This document shows, one piece after another, positions 25,341 through 33,221 of a stretch of 64,000 nt of DNA (its first letter is position 1; every line of letters starts with the position of its first letter). Where the stretch lies: NCBI GenBank assembly GCA_934726455.1, contig CAKVDS010000007.1, forward strand, positions 3,316 to 67,315, in the 5' to 3' direction. The notes beneath the pieces were generated by a model. That model did not search any database. It was not told the origin of the DNA and saw only the letters and a list, made by a program, of their open reading frames with translations. Position numbers and translations under genes: made by a program. This stretch comes from an uncultured Bacteroidales bacterium (GTDB lineage: Bacteria > Bacteroidota > Bacteroidia > Bacteroidales > UBA932).

Positions 25341-28300
25341 TTATTTCTCCAATGTTACTCCCATAAGTCCGATGACCACGTCGTTGGACAATGTGCGGAG
25401 CGTCAGGCTTTCGATGGAACGGTCCTTGTCGAGAGGCATTTTCAGTATGGTCGCTCCGCCGTTGATTATAGTCCTGTCCGTCACCGGGTTGAGCTCGGTG
25501 ACAGGCTTCCGGGCCGAACCCGGCTCAGGCCTCCAGTCTGCCGTGGCCCCGCCTTCCCCGAGCAGCTCGGGTTTCATCTCACGCATGACTTCTCCTGTCA
25601 GGAACGATACCCGGTACGGATTTTTGCCCGCCGCGCGGAAGGCATGCCTGTCGGTGTAGCAGTCCTGCTCCACTGGTCTCCAGTTCACCGGATTCACCAG
25701 ATACATCACACTTTCCGTCCCGTCGCTGTACTTGACCCTGACGGAGCCGTTCTCGATGCGGCTCTGCATGTTCTGGGTGCTCCCGACCATGAGCAGCCAG
25801 GCGTAAGACGCCTTGCCGGAGAGGCTTACCGTCACGGAGTCGGGGTAGTTGTCCCAGAGGGAAGTATAGGCTGTGTTGCGTCCTGCTGCCGGGGAGAGGA
25901 ACTTGAGCCCCAGTCCTGTGTCGAAAATGCCGTCCCGGATCCGCTCCCTCAGTCCGTTGTCTTCAATCTCGTATGTTTCCAGAGGGACGCACCATTCTCC
26001 GACCCCCTGTGTGGGAAGCTCCAATGTCGTGAACGGCGGTCGCGGGGAGAGATACTCATTGCGGAAGATGTCATCGGCATCGGCGTTGAATGCGGCGCTC
26101 ATGTCCACAGGGACTGAGTTTGACACTGTCTGTGCCGTGATGTCGCCAAGACCCATGGCTTCCATGTATTCTTCAGAGTCCGTGTCCGGCCCGAGCAGGG
26201 CGCTTTCATCGTAGGAAGGGGCTTCGGGAAGGAGTCTGCGGTCCACGCGGATGGTCTGTTTCTTGTCTGATGATCCGCTGACTTCCAGATACTTGCCTCC
26301 TCCGGCATTGGCCCTGACAATGATTTGAAGAGGCGCGGTGAAGTTCTGCTCCACTTCGTATATGTCAAAGTTCCCCTCGCGTCTGAAAGAGTATGAAAGG
26401 TACGGGGTCTTGATGGAGGCTTCATCCCATTCGTCGGGGAAGGCCTGCCTGATGATGCACTGTCCGTCAAGCGCATCCGGGAGAATGCCGAAGAGCCCGT
26501 TTATCAGTGCGCGTGAAGTCACCCCGACATTGTCGGCGAAGTCGCGGTAGGCTTCTTTCTTTGCCTTGTCATAATAACTTATCTGTCCGAAGTTCCCCGG
26601 GCATTCCCCGAGGTACATTTCGTCAATCAGGTCTGCCTTGAGGAGCTTGAACCCGGAGTCGTTGCGCCCGGCCTGGAGATAGGCCAGAGCCATGGCGGCC
26701 ACTTCCTCGTGCGCGACATTGTTGGTGCTCCATACATAGGGGAGCCAGTCGGTGGTGGAGATGGTGAAAAGATCTTTCTCCGGCTGCGGCAGTTTGAGCC
26801 CCAGAGTCTTGAGGACTTTGCTGTCGTAGCGGTATCTCACCGGGATGTGGGGGATGCGTTCATCCACATAGCGGGTGGCCCTGTATGACTGCTCGGGTGT
26901 ACCGGCTCCACAGTCGAGGGGGGTGTAGACGGACCAGATGGCGGCGCTCTTGTGGACTCTCTTCAGACCCATGTAGTCCTGGTATTCGGCCCAATGTCCC
27001 TCGTCTTCAAGCCAGAGACGGCTGTTCATGGCTTCGAGTATGGCTTCCGCCTCGCGTCTGTAAGGGGCCGGGTCTTCTCCGATAATCTCGGCTATCCTTG
27101 CCGTCTGGAGGTTCGAGAAATAGTTGTAGGCTGATGAGTGTGTGACCGCGCCTCCGCTGTAGTAGAGCGCGTCGCTTGCCCAGATGCAGCAATAGGCGTC
27201 GTACAGATGGTCGGCATCGGCATCGAAGTTGCGTTTCTCCCACTGGTGGTGCAGTTTGATATATGGCCACATCTGCCTCATCATCGACGTGTCGGCATCG
27301 TAGCGGAAGTGGCGCATCAGTTCATCGATATAGTTCAGGTTCATGTCGTAGTGGCTCATCTGGTCGGTGCGTCCCGGCAGGCGGCAGATGTAGCCGTCAG
27401 AGTAGACAGGCGTGCCCCATTTCTTGAGGGCACGGGCCAGATTGCAGTCGGGATCCTGCTGCGGCTGGGGGTAGACGGGCGGAACGTCTGTGACCATGCT
27501 TTTGGAGTACTCGATGAAGTGTGATTCTGCCCTGTCGTTCCATCCCATGACATCCCCGGCGTAAGCGCCACGCCACCCGGCGAGCCGGGTACGCCAGCCT
27601 ATGGCCCCGTGCAGGAACGTCTCCCCGTCCCAGATGCCGTCGGCAGCCGCGACGAGGTTGGCTCCGATGGTGTTGAAGAACGGGTCCGGGGTGTTTATCT
27701 CGATCCGGCTGACAAGCTCACGCCTGGACATCTCCTCTTTGTCGAACATCTCCCGTCCCTCTTCTCCGTAGCTGGAGATTCCGCCCGGGTGGCGGTACAG
27801 GCAGTAGCTTTCCTTTCCTGCGTCCCATTTCAGCACTGTAAGGCCGGCTTCGTCCGGTGAGGGGTCGAAAGATTCACGGGGATCCATGCCGAGGTCTCCG
27901 TCCCTGTTGAACCTGGTGCCGGCGGCATTGCACATCTTTGCCTGGATTTCCACCTTGCCTGAGAACCCCTCGGGGATGAACTGCCAGATGGCTGCTTCTT
28001 CCGAGAATGATGCGAGGGCCGTTACCTGCAGGCTGGCGTTCCTGCCCCAGGATTTGTCGCGCAGCCTGTAGCTGCGCATGCCTCCCTGGTAACGGGCTTC
28101 GCAGTAGTCTGTGCTGTCGAGCCTTGTCGGTTTGCCGTCAAGAATCAGGCTGAACCGGAAGTTGCGGTTGTCCGTCTTGTCATAGGTGGCGAACAGTGGC
28201 CTGTCCGAGGTCTCAAGTCTGAAACGGGTATGGGTCCCATACAGGGCGCGCGTGTAGCGGCCGTTCCCGTTGAGGCAGACGATGTCTCTGCCGTCGGGGT

Positions 28301-28400
28301 AGTAGCGCATCAGCCTTGTCTCCCCGTCATCCTGTCCTGTGCTGCAGGCGGCAAGAAGGAGGGATAGCGCAAATGTGGAGAGGATGGTAGTGGTATTCAT
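25341..28400 (-). CDS. DUF4450 lipoprotein, probable six-hairpin glycosidase-like
   Basis: 1019 residues from ATG 28400; an upstream TTG at 28433 is unlikely. Lipobox MNTTTILSTFALSLLLAACS. The start of the mature part (RYYPDGRDIVCLNGNGRYTRALYGTHTRFRLE) is the DUF4450 hallmark. The middle region (WEKRNFDADADHLYDAYCCIWASDALYYSGGAVTHSSAYNY; VAAMALAYLQAGRNDSGFKLLKADL) has the helical-hairpin look of (alpha/alpha)6 glycosidases. Members occur in glycan-use loci of gut Bacteroidales, but no SusC/SusD pair is nearby. Substrate is unknown; the glycosidase assignment is an inference from fold-like features. Confidence 0.7.
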   Translation of the reverse strand: MNTTTILSTFALSLLLAACSTGQDDGETRLMRYYPDGRDIVCLNGNGRYTRALYGTHTRFRLETSDRPLFATYDKTDNRNFRFSLILDGKPTRLDSTDYCEARYQGGMRSYRLRDKSWGRNASLQVTALASFSEEAAIWQFIPEGFSGKVEIQAKMCNAAGTRFNRDGDLGMDPRESFDPSPDEAGLTVLKWDAGKESYCLYRHPGGISSYGEEGREMFDKEEMSRRELVSRIEINTPDPFFNTIGANLVAAADGIWDGETFLHGAIGWRTRLAGWRGAYAGDVMGWNDRAESHFIEYSKSMVTDVPPVYPQPQQDPDCNLARALKKWGTPVYSDGYICRLPGRTDQMSHYDMNLNYIDELMRHFRYDADTSMMRQMWPYIKLHHQWEKRNFDADADHLYDAYCCIWASDALYYSGGAVTHSSAYNYFSNLQTARIAEIIGEDPAPYRREAEAILEAMNSRLWLEDEGHWAEYQDYMGLKRVHKSAAIWSVYTPLDCGAGTPEQSYRATRYVDERIPHIPVRYRYDSKVLKTLGLKLPQPEKDLFTISTTDWLPYVWSTNNVAHEEVAAMALAYLQAGRNDSGFKLLKADLIDEMYLGECPGNFGQISYYDKAKKEAYRDFADNVGVTSRALINGLFGILPDALDGQCIIRQAFPDEWDEASIKTPYLSYSFRREGNFDIYEVEQNFTAPLQIIVRANAGGGKYLEVSGSSDKKQTIRVDRRLLPEAPSYDESALLGPDTDSEEYMEAMGLGDITAQTVSNSVPVDMSAAFNADADDIFRNEYLSPRPPFTTLELPTQGVGEWCVPLETYEIEDNGLRERIRDGIFDTGLGLKFLSPAAGRNTAYTSLWDNYPDSVTVSLSGKASYAWLLMVGSTQNMQSRIENGSVRVKYSDGTESVMYLVNPVNWRPVEQDCYTDRHAFRAAGKNPYRVSFLTGEVMREMKPELLGEGGATADWRPEPGSARKPVTELNPVTDRTIINGGATILKMPLDKDRSIESLTLRTLSNDVVIGLMGVTLEK

Positions 28401-28406
28401 ATAAGT

Positions 28407-28461
28407 GGTCGAAAAATCGTTGCAAGATAGCAATTTGGATCTTCATTTGCAATTTTCGACC
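28407..28461. repeat. Imperfect inverted repeat between the DUF4450 and recQ genes
   Basis: Left arm GGTCGAAAAATCGTTGCAA (28407-28425), right arm TTGCAATTTTCGACC (28447-28461). They are complementary except for four extra bases in the left arm, leaving a 21-base spacer. The arms overlap the promoter elements of both divergent genes, so it could be an operator. Confidence 0.6.
28422..28429 (-). promoter_or_regulatory. Possible -7 box TATCTTGC for the DUF4450 gene
   Basis: Close to TAnnTTTG, 21 bases before the ATG at 28400, with TTG 20 bases upstream as a -33 candidate. The GH51 gene has the same variant box. Confidence 0.4.
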
Positions 28462-28469
28462 GTTGGGTT

Positions 28470-28477
28470 TATTTTTG
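28470..28477 (+). promoter_or_regulatory. recQ promoter: -7 box TATTTTTG with -33 TTTG
   Basis: Perfect TAnnTTTG; TTTG at 28446-28449 lies exactly 20 bases upstream. The ATG is only 6 bases beyond the box, so the mRNA is predicted to be nearly leaderless. Confidence 0.7.
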
Positions 28478-28483
28478 TGCACT

Positions 28484-30397
28484 ATGACAGCGGTGGAGAC
28501 ACTCAAGAAGTACTGGGGCTACGACAGTTTCAGACCCATGCAGGAGGAGATCATCTCTTCCGCGCTTGACGGTCATGACACTTTGGCAATACTGCCGACA
28601 GGCGGAGGGAAGTCCATCTGTTTTCAGGTCCCCGCGATGATGAGAGACGGGATGGCCCTTGTGGTGACCCCGCTCATAGCCCTCATGAAAGATCAGGTAC
28701 AGAATCTTGAGGCCCGCGGCATCAGGGCCGTGGCGGTCCATGCCGGGATGAGCCGGCGCGAAGTTGATCTCGCTCTCAACAACGCCGCATACGGGGACTG
28801 CAAGTTTCTGTATGTTTCGCCTGAACGCCTCGGCACCAGCCTGTTCAAGTCGTACCTTGAGGTTCTCAAGGTCAATTTCATAGTTGTCGATGAGGCGCAT
28901 TGCATATCTCAGTGGGGCTATGATTTCCGCCCTGACTACCTGCGCATAGGCGAGATGCGCAAGGTTCTTGATGCCCCTCTGATAGCGCTGACCGCCACAG
29001 CGACCCCGGAAGTGGCTGAGGACATAATGCAGCGGCTGGTGAAGCCCGGGACGCCGAATCAGATGAAACGGGGTCTGGAGAATTTCACCCTCCTTCGCAG
29101 CGGTTTCGAGAGGCCGAACCTTTCTTATATAGTGAGGGAGTGCCAGGACAAGACCGGCCAGCTGCTCAACATCTGCGGGAGCGTGCCGGGATCCGGGATA
29201 GTCTATATGCGCAACAGAAGCAAATGCGAGGAGGTCGCTGCCTTGCTTTCGCATTCCGGGGTGAGCGCTTCATTCTACCATGCGGGACTGGAGTCCCGGA
29301 CCAGGTCAGAACGGCAGGAGGCATGGAAGCGCGGTGAGATCCGTGTCATGGTCTGCACCAACGCGTTCGGAATGGGCATCGACAAGCCTGATGTGCGTTT
29401 TGTGGTGCATCTTGGACTGGCCGACAGCCCCGAGGCTTATTTTCAGGAGGCCGGGCGTGCCGGCAGGGACGGCTTGCGGTCCTGGGCCGTGCTGCTCTGG
29501 AACAAGACGGATGTCCGCCGGCTCCACCAGCTTCTGGACATCTCGTTCCAGTCGCTTGAATATATCGAGGACATATATCAGAAGATACATATTTTCAATC
29601 AGATACCATACGAGGGAGGTGCCGGGGCAAGAATCAAGTTCAATCTTGAGGAGTTTGCCCGCCATTATTCGCTCAGCCGGGCGGGAGTCCACTATGCGAT
29701 CCGCTATCTTGAGATGAGCGACCATCTTACATTCACTGAGGATGCGGACATATCGACACAGGTCAAGATTATCGCGGATCGTCAGGCCTTGTATGAGATA
29801 AATCTGCCCGATCCGGCGATGCCTCGTCTGCTTGACGCGCTGATGCGCGGCTATCCGGGGATCTTTTCCTATATCGTGCCTGTCAGCGAGGAGGGGCTCT
29901 CCCGCAGTTGCGGAGTTTCCGTCCCTGTGTTGAGGCAGCTCCTTTACGGGCTTTCGCTGGAGCATGTCATACGCTATGTACCATGCGACAAGGCGACCGT
30001 CATTTATCTTCACCACGGGCGGCTGATGCCGGGAAACCTCAACCTGCAGAAAGACAAGTATGCATTCCTCAAGGAAAGCGCCGGCAGGCGGGCGGCGGCG
30101 ATGGAGGGCTATGTCACAGAGAGTGACACCTGCCGTTCCAGATATCTGCTTGCCTATTTCGGCCAGACGGAAAGCAAGGATTGCGGCTGTTGCGATGTGT
30201 GCCGGTCAAAATCCGCCCGCAGGCGTACCGAAGAAGCGATTCTCGCATGGGCCGAAGCCCATCCCGGATATAGTCTGGACGAGTTCCGGGCCTGGTGCCG
30301 CGATCCGCGCAACTCTCTTCCGTCTGATGTGATGGAGATATGGCGCGATATGCTTGACAAGGGAAAATTGCTATATTTGCACCCCGATGAAAGCTAA
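28484..30397 (+). CDS. recQ: ATP-dependent DNA helicase RecQ
   Basis: 637 residues from ATG 28484; a TTG at 28463 would precede the promoter box. Q-motif region GYDSFRPMQEEI, Walker A PTGGGKS (38-44), VVDEAHCISQWGYDFRPDY (about 133-151), ALTATAT, and AFGMGIDKPDVRFVVH. The zinc domain follows with Cys in CRSRYLLAYFG and CGCCDVC. The sequence ends soon after a short helical segment with no recognisable HRDC domain. RecQ unwinds DNA 3' to 5' in recombinational repair. The last 11 bases overlap the MBL gene, whose promoter lies inside recQ. Confidence 0.94.
   Translation: MTAVETLKKYWGYDSFRPMQEEIISSALDGHDTLAILPTGGGKSICFQVPAMMRDGMALVVTPLIALMKDQVQNLEARGIRAVAVHAGMSRREVDLALNNAAYGDCKFLYVSPERLGTSLFKSYLEVLKVNFIVVDEAHCISQWGYDFRPDYLRIGEMRKVLDAPLIALTATATPEVAEDIMQRLVKPGTPNQMKRGLENFTLLRSGFERPNLSYIVRECQDKTGQLLNICGSVPGSGIVYMRNRSKCEEVAALLSHSGVSASFYHAGLESRTRSERQEAWKRGEIRVMVCTNAFGMGIDKPDVRFVVHLGLADSPEAYFQEAGRAGRDGLRSWAVLLWNKTDVRRLHQLLDISFQSLEYIEDIYQKIHIFNQIPYEGGAGARIKFNLEEFARHYSLSRAGVHYAIRYLEMSDHLTFTEDADISTQVKIIADRQALYEINLPDPAMPRLLDALMRGYPGIFSYIVPVSEEGLSRSCGVSVPVLRQLLYGLSLEHVIRYVPCDKATVIYLHHGRLMPGNLNLQKDKYAFLKESAGRRAAAMEGYVTESDTCRSRYLLAYFGQTESKDCGCCDVCRSKSARRRTEEAILAWAEAHPGYSLDEFRAWCRDPRNSLPSDVMEIWRDMLDKGKLLYLHPDES
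30372..30379 (+). promoter_or_regulatory. -7 box TATATTTG inside the 3' end of recQ
   Basis: Perfect TAnnTTTG, 7 bases before the MBL-hydrolase ATG. It is within recQ coding sequence (codons for KLLYLHP), so codon choice may be constrained by it. No clean -33 element. Confidence 0.55.
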
Positions 30398-31262
30398 ACT
30401 CACGTTTCTTGGCACCGGCACATCCCAGGGGGTGCCGATGATCGGCTGCGACTGCCCGGTATGCCGCTCCGCTGATCCTCATGACAAGCGGCTGCGCTCA
30501 TCCGCGCTGGTTGAATACGGCGGATTGACGATACTGGTCGACGCCGGCCCGGATTTCCGTTACCAGATGCTCCGTCAGGGAGTCCGGCATCTTGATGCCA
30601 TACTGTTGACACACAATCATAAAGACCATACCGGAGGGCTGGATGACATCAGGGCTTTCAACCTCATAGAGAGACACCCTGTCAACATATATTGTGAGAA
30701 ATATGTCGAGGCCACCCTCAGACAGGACTACTCGTATGCTTTTGCCGAGCCGAAGTATCCCGGTTCTCCGGAGTGGAGGGTGCATATCATCGATTCCAAG
30801 CACAATATCACAGTCCATTCAAATGCTGACGAGGAGATTCTTGTATGGGAGAAGGGTTTCGGGTATAAACATTTCCCGCCGCAGGAAGTCCCGATCCAGA
30901 CCCCGGCTCCCGGCCCTGTGGAAGTCGTGCCCATCCAGGGCTGGCATCTGAGCGACAGGTCGATGTCGGTGCTTGGCTACCGTTTTGGGAATATAGCATA
31001 TCTCACTGACATCAAGCATATTGACGAAGGTGAATACGAGAAGCTCAAGGGAGTGGAATATGTCACGCTCGGCTGTGTCAAGAGGGAGGAACACCGCTCC
31101 CACCCGTCTCTTCAGCAGTGCCTTGACTTTTTTGAGAGAGTAGGGGCGCGTGAATCCTACATAACGCACCTTTCCCATCTTCTCCCGAAATACGAAGATT
31201 TCTGCAAAGAACTGCCGCCGCATGTCCATCCGGCATACGACGGCCTCGTGATAGGTGGTTAG
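30387..31262 (+). CDS. MBL-fold metallohydrolase
   Basis: 291 residues from ATG 30387, chosen over an in-frame start at 30354 because the conserved strand MKAKLTFLGTGTSQGVPMIGC begins here and a -7 box stands just upstream. Zinc ligands: THNHKDHTGG (HxHxDH, 76-81), ITHLSHLL near the C-terminus, and YLTDIKHID. Cys21, Cys23 and Cys26 in CDCPVC resemble the PhnP-type metal site. Related proteins include cyclic phosphodiesterases and exonuclease-like enzymes; the substrate here is unknown. Its TAG overlaps the convergent mtaB stop (TTAG, 31259-31262). Confidence 0.87.
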   Translation: MKAKLTFLGTGTSQGVPMIGCDCPVCRSADPHDKRLRSSALVEYGGLTILVDAGPDFRYQMLRQGVRHLDAILLTHNHKDHTGGLDDIRAFNLIERHPVNIYCEKYVEATLRQDYSYAFAEPKYPGSPEWRVHIIDSKHNITVHSNADEEILVWEKGFGYKHFPPQEVPIQTPAPGPVEVVPIQGWHLSDRSMSVLGYRFGNIAYLTDIKHIDEGEYEKLKGVEYVTLGCVKREEHRSHPSLQQCLDFFERVGARESYITHLSHLLPKYEDFCKELPPHVHPAYDGLVIGG

Positions 31263-32509
31263 ATCACCACATCCACGATTTTTCCGCACAGGGCCGGGTC
31301 ATACCCGCGCTCTATCCGGATGTAGTTGCCGGTGTATCCTTCCATCCTGCCGTTCCTGTCCGTGGACTCGAAAAGAACTTTTTCCTTTATCCCCCTGTTC
31401 GCTTCGATGAAGCTGCTGTGCAGGTCGGAGCACAGGTTTTCGAGTTCCGCCACTCTTCTTTTTTTGTCTTGTTCAGAGACTTGTCCCGGCATTTCCGCCG
31501 CCGGCGTGCCCGGACGGCGCGAGTAGGGGAACACGTGGATGAATGCCGGGTGGATGTCCCGGATGAAATCCATTCCATCGCGGAACAGCTCTTCAGTCTC
31601 GCCGGGAAGTCCTGCCATGACATCTATTCCGAAGAATACGAGCGGCTTGCCCGGGGCTTCCAGCCTCTGCCGCACATAGTCTATTTTTCTTTTGAAGAAT
31701 CCTGTGTCGTAGTGTCTGCCCATGCTGCTCAGCAGCACATCGCTTCCCGCCTGAAGCGGGATGTGGAAGTGCGGCTGGAATTTCGTGCCTGAGGCTATCC
31801 AGTCTATTATCTTGTCGTCCAGCAGGTTCGGCTCTATGCTGGAGATGCGGTATCTTTCTATCCCGTCCACGTTGTCAAGTGCCTTGAGCAGGTCAAGGAA
31901 GGACTCGCCCGTGCTCCGGCCGAAATCTCCCGTGTTGACACCGGTGAGGACTATCTCCTTGACTCCTTCCTGAGCTATCTTGCCGGCATTGCAGACGCAT
32001 TCCGCTATGGAAATGTTGCGGCTTTCCCCTCGGGCATAGGGTACAGTGCAGTATTTGCAGAAATTATTGCAGCCGTCCTGGACCTTGAGGAACGAGCGGG
32101 TCCGTTCTCCGGTGCTGAAAGCCCCGAACACACCGCTCCCTCCGAGGTTGGCGCCGCTGTTTTTTGAAAGCCCGAGGAGCGAAAGCGTCACCGGCACCAC
32201 TGATTCTTTTTCAGTGGCTCCGAACACGCGTGTGACGCCTTCTATGGCTTCGATTTCTTCACGGCGCAGCTGTGCACTGCATCCGGTGACGATCACGGCG
32301 GCTTCAGGATTGACCCGGTGGACCTTGCGTATGAGATTTCGGGATTTGCTGTCTGAAGTGGCGGTGACGGAGCAGGTGTTGACGAGGTATATGTCCGCCT
32401 TGTCGCTCCACTGCACCACTTCCAGCCCTGCGGCCTTGAATCCGCGTTCGTATGTGGAAGTCTCGGCATAGTTGAGCTTGCAGCCGAGAGTGAGGAATGC
32501 TATCTTCAT
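31259..32509 (-). CDS. mtaB: tRNA t6A37 methylthiotransferase MtaB
   Basis: 416 residues from ATG 32509 (MKIAFLTLGCKLNYAET). N-terminal cluster cysteines are Cys10, Cys46 and Cys77; the radical-SAM motif CNNFCKYC gives Cys147, Cys151 and Cys154. A TRAM-like C-terminus (VLFESTDRNGRMEGYTGNYIRI) binds RNA. MtaB adds a methylthio group to t6A at position 37 of tRNAs reading ANN codons. TsaD, which makes t6A, is encoded about 5 kb away, although tamB lies between them. It follows the RsmI-like methylase by 7 bases. Confidence 0.93.
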   Translation of the reverse strand: MKIAFLTLGCKLNYAETSTYERGFKAAGLEVVQWSDKADIYLVNTCSVTATSDSKSRNLIRKVHRVNPEAAVIVTGCSAQLRREEIEAIEGVTRVFGATEKESVVPVTLSLLGLSKNSGANLGGSGVFGAFSTGERTRSFLKVQDGCNNFCKYCTVPYARGESRNISIAECVCNAGKIAQEGVKEIVLTGVNTGDFGRSTGESFLDLLKALDNVDGIERYRISSIEPNLLDDKIIDWIASGTKFQPHFHIPLQAGSDVLLSSMGRHYDTGFFKRKIDYVRQRLEAPGKPLVFFGIDVMAGLPGETEELFRDGMDFIRDIHPAFIHVFPYSRRPGTPAAEMPGQVSEQDKKRRVAELENLCSDLHSSFIEANRGIKEKVLFESTDRNGRMEGYTGNYIRIERGYDPALCGKIVDVVI

Positions 32510-32516
32510 ATCCGTG

Positions 32517-33221
32517 TCAGGCAAGTACTATGAATACGCATGGACGTTTGCCGATGGTGATGCCGGCCTTTTTCCAGCCTTCGGTGCTGTCTGTCCTTAT
32601 GTATTGAGTGGGGAGGGAAATGTCCGCCGCGACGCAGATCCTCGTGGCCGGTGCGAAGATCTGGAGCATGTCCGAGAAAAGGGCGTCGTTGCGGTACGGG
32701 GTCTCGATTATTATCTTGCTCTGCTTCTCTGCCCTGGAGTGCTTTTCGAGCGCCTTGAGGGCGTTTCTTCTTTCGCCCGTCTTGGCCGGCACATAACCGC
32801 AGAACGCAAAAGACTGCCCGTTCAATCCCGAGGCCATCAGCGCCATCATCAGCGAGGATGGTCCCACGAGGGGCACCACCTCTATGCCTTCTCTGTGGCA
32901 CAGGGCCACAAGGGCGCTTCCCGGGTCGGCCACGGCAGGCAGTCCGGCTTCAGACATGTATCCGACGTCCCCGCGGCCGAAAAGAGGCAGAAGCCCTTCC
33001 ACTTCCTCCTGACCGGTGTGCTCGTTGAGTTCGTGGAACTCCAGACTGTCTATATGTCCTTTGAGCCCGTAGGCTGACAATATCCTTCTTGCGGTGCGTA
33101 CCTCCTCCACCACGAACTGCCTGAGCGAGCAGGCGATGCGTACTGTCCCTTCCGGGAGCACGTCTCCGAGCGGACTATTTCCCAAGGGAGAGGGTATCAG
33201 ATACAGTTTTCCTCTGTCCAT
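32517..33221 (-). CDS. RsmI-like SAM-dependent methyltransferase
   Basis: 234 residues from ATG 33221 (MDRGKLYLIPSPLGN), where the conserved first strand begins; it overlaps the tamB 3' end by 47 bases. Tetrapyrrole-methylase/RsmI family: MSEAGLPAVADPGSALVALC and PLVGPSSLMMALMASGLNGQSF form the SAM pocket. Bacteroidota typically have RsmI proper plus this shorter paralogue. RsmI 2'-O-methylates C1402 of 16S rRNA; whether this copy does so is uncertain. Confidence 0.83.
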   Translation of the reverse strand: MDRGKLYLIPSPLGNSPLGDVLPEGTVRIACSLRQFVVEEVRTARRILSAYGLKGHIDSLEFHELNEHTGQEEVEGLLPLFGRGDVGYMSEAGLPAVADPGSALVALCHREGIEVVPLVGPSSLMMALMASGLNGQSFAFCGYVPAKTGERRNALKALEKHSRAEKQSKIIIETPYRNDALFSDMLQIFAPATRICVAADISLPTQYIRTDSTEGWKKAGITIGKRPCVFIVLA

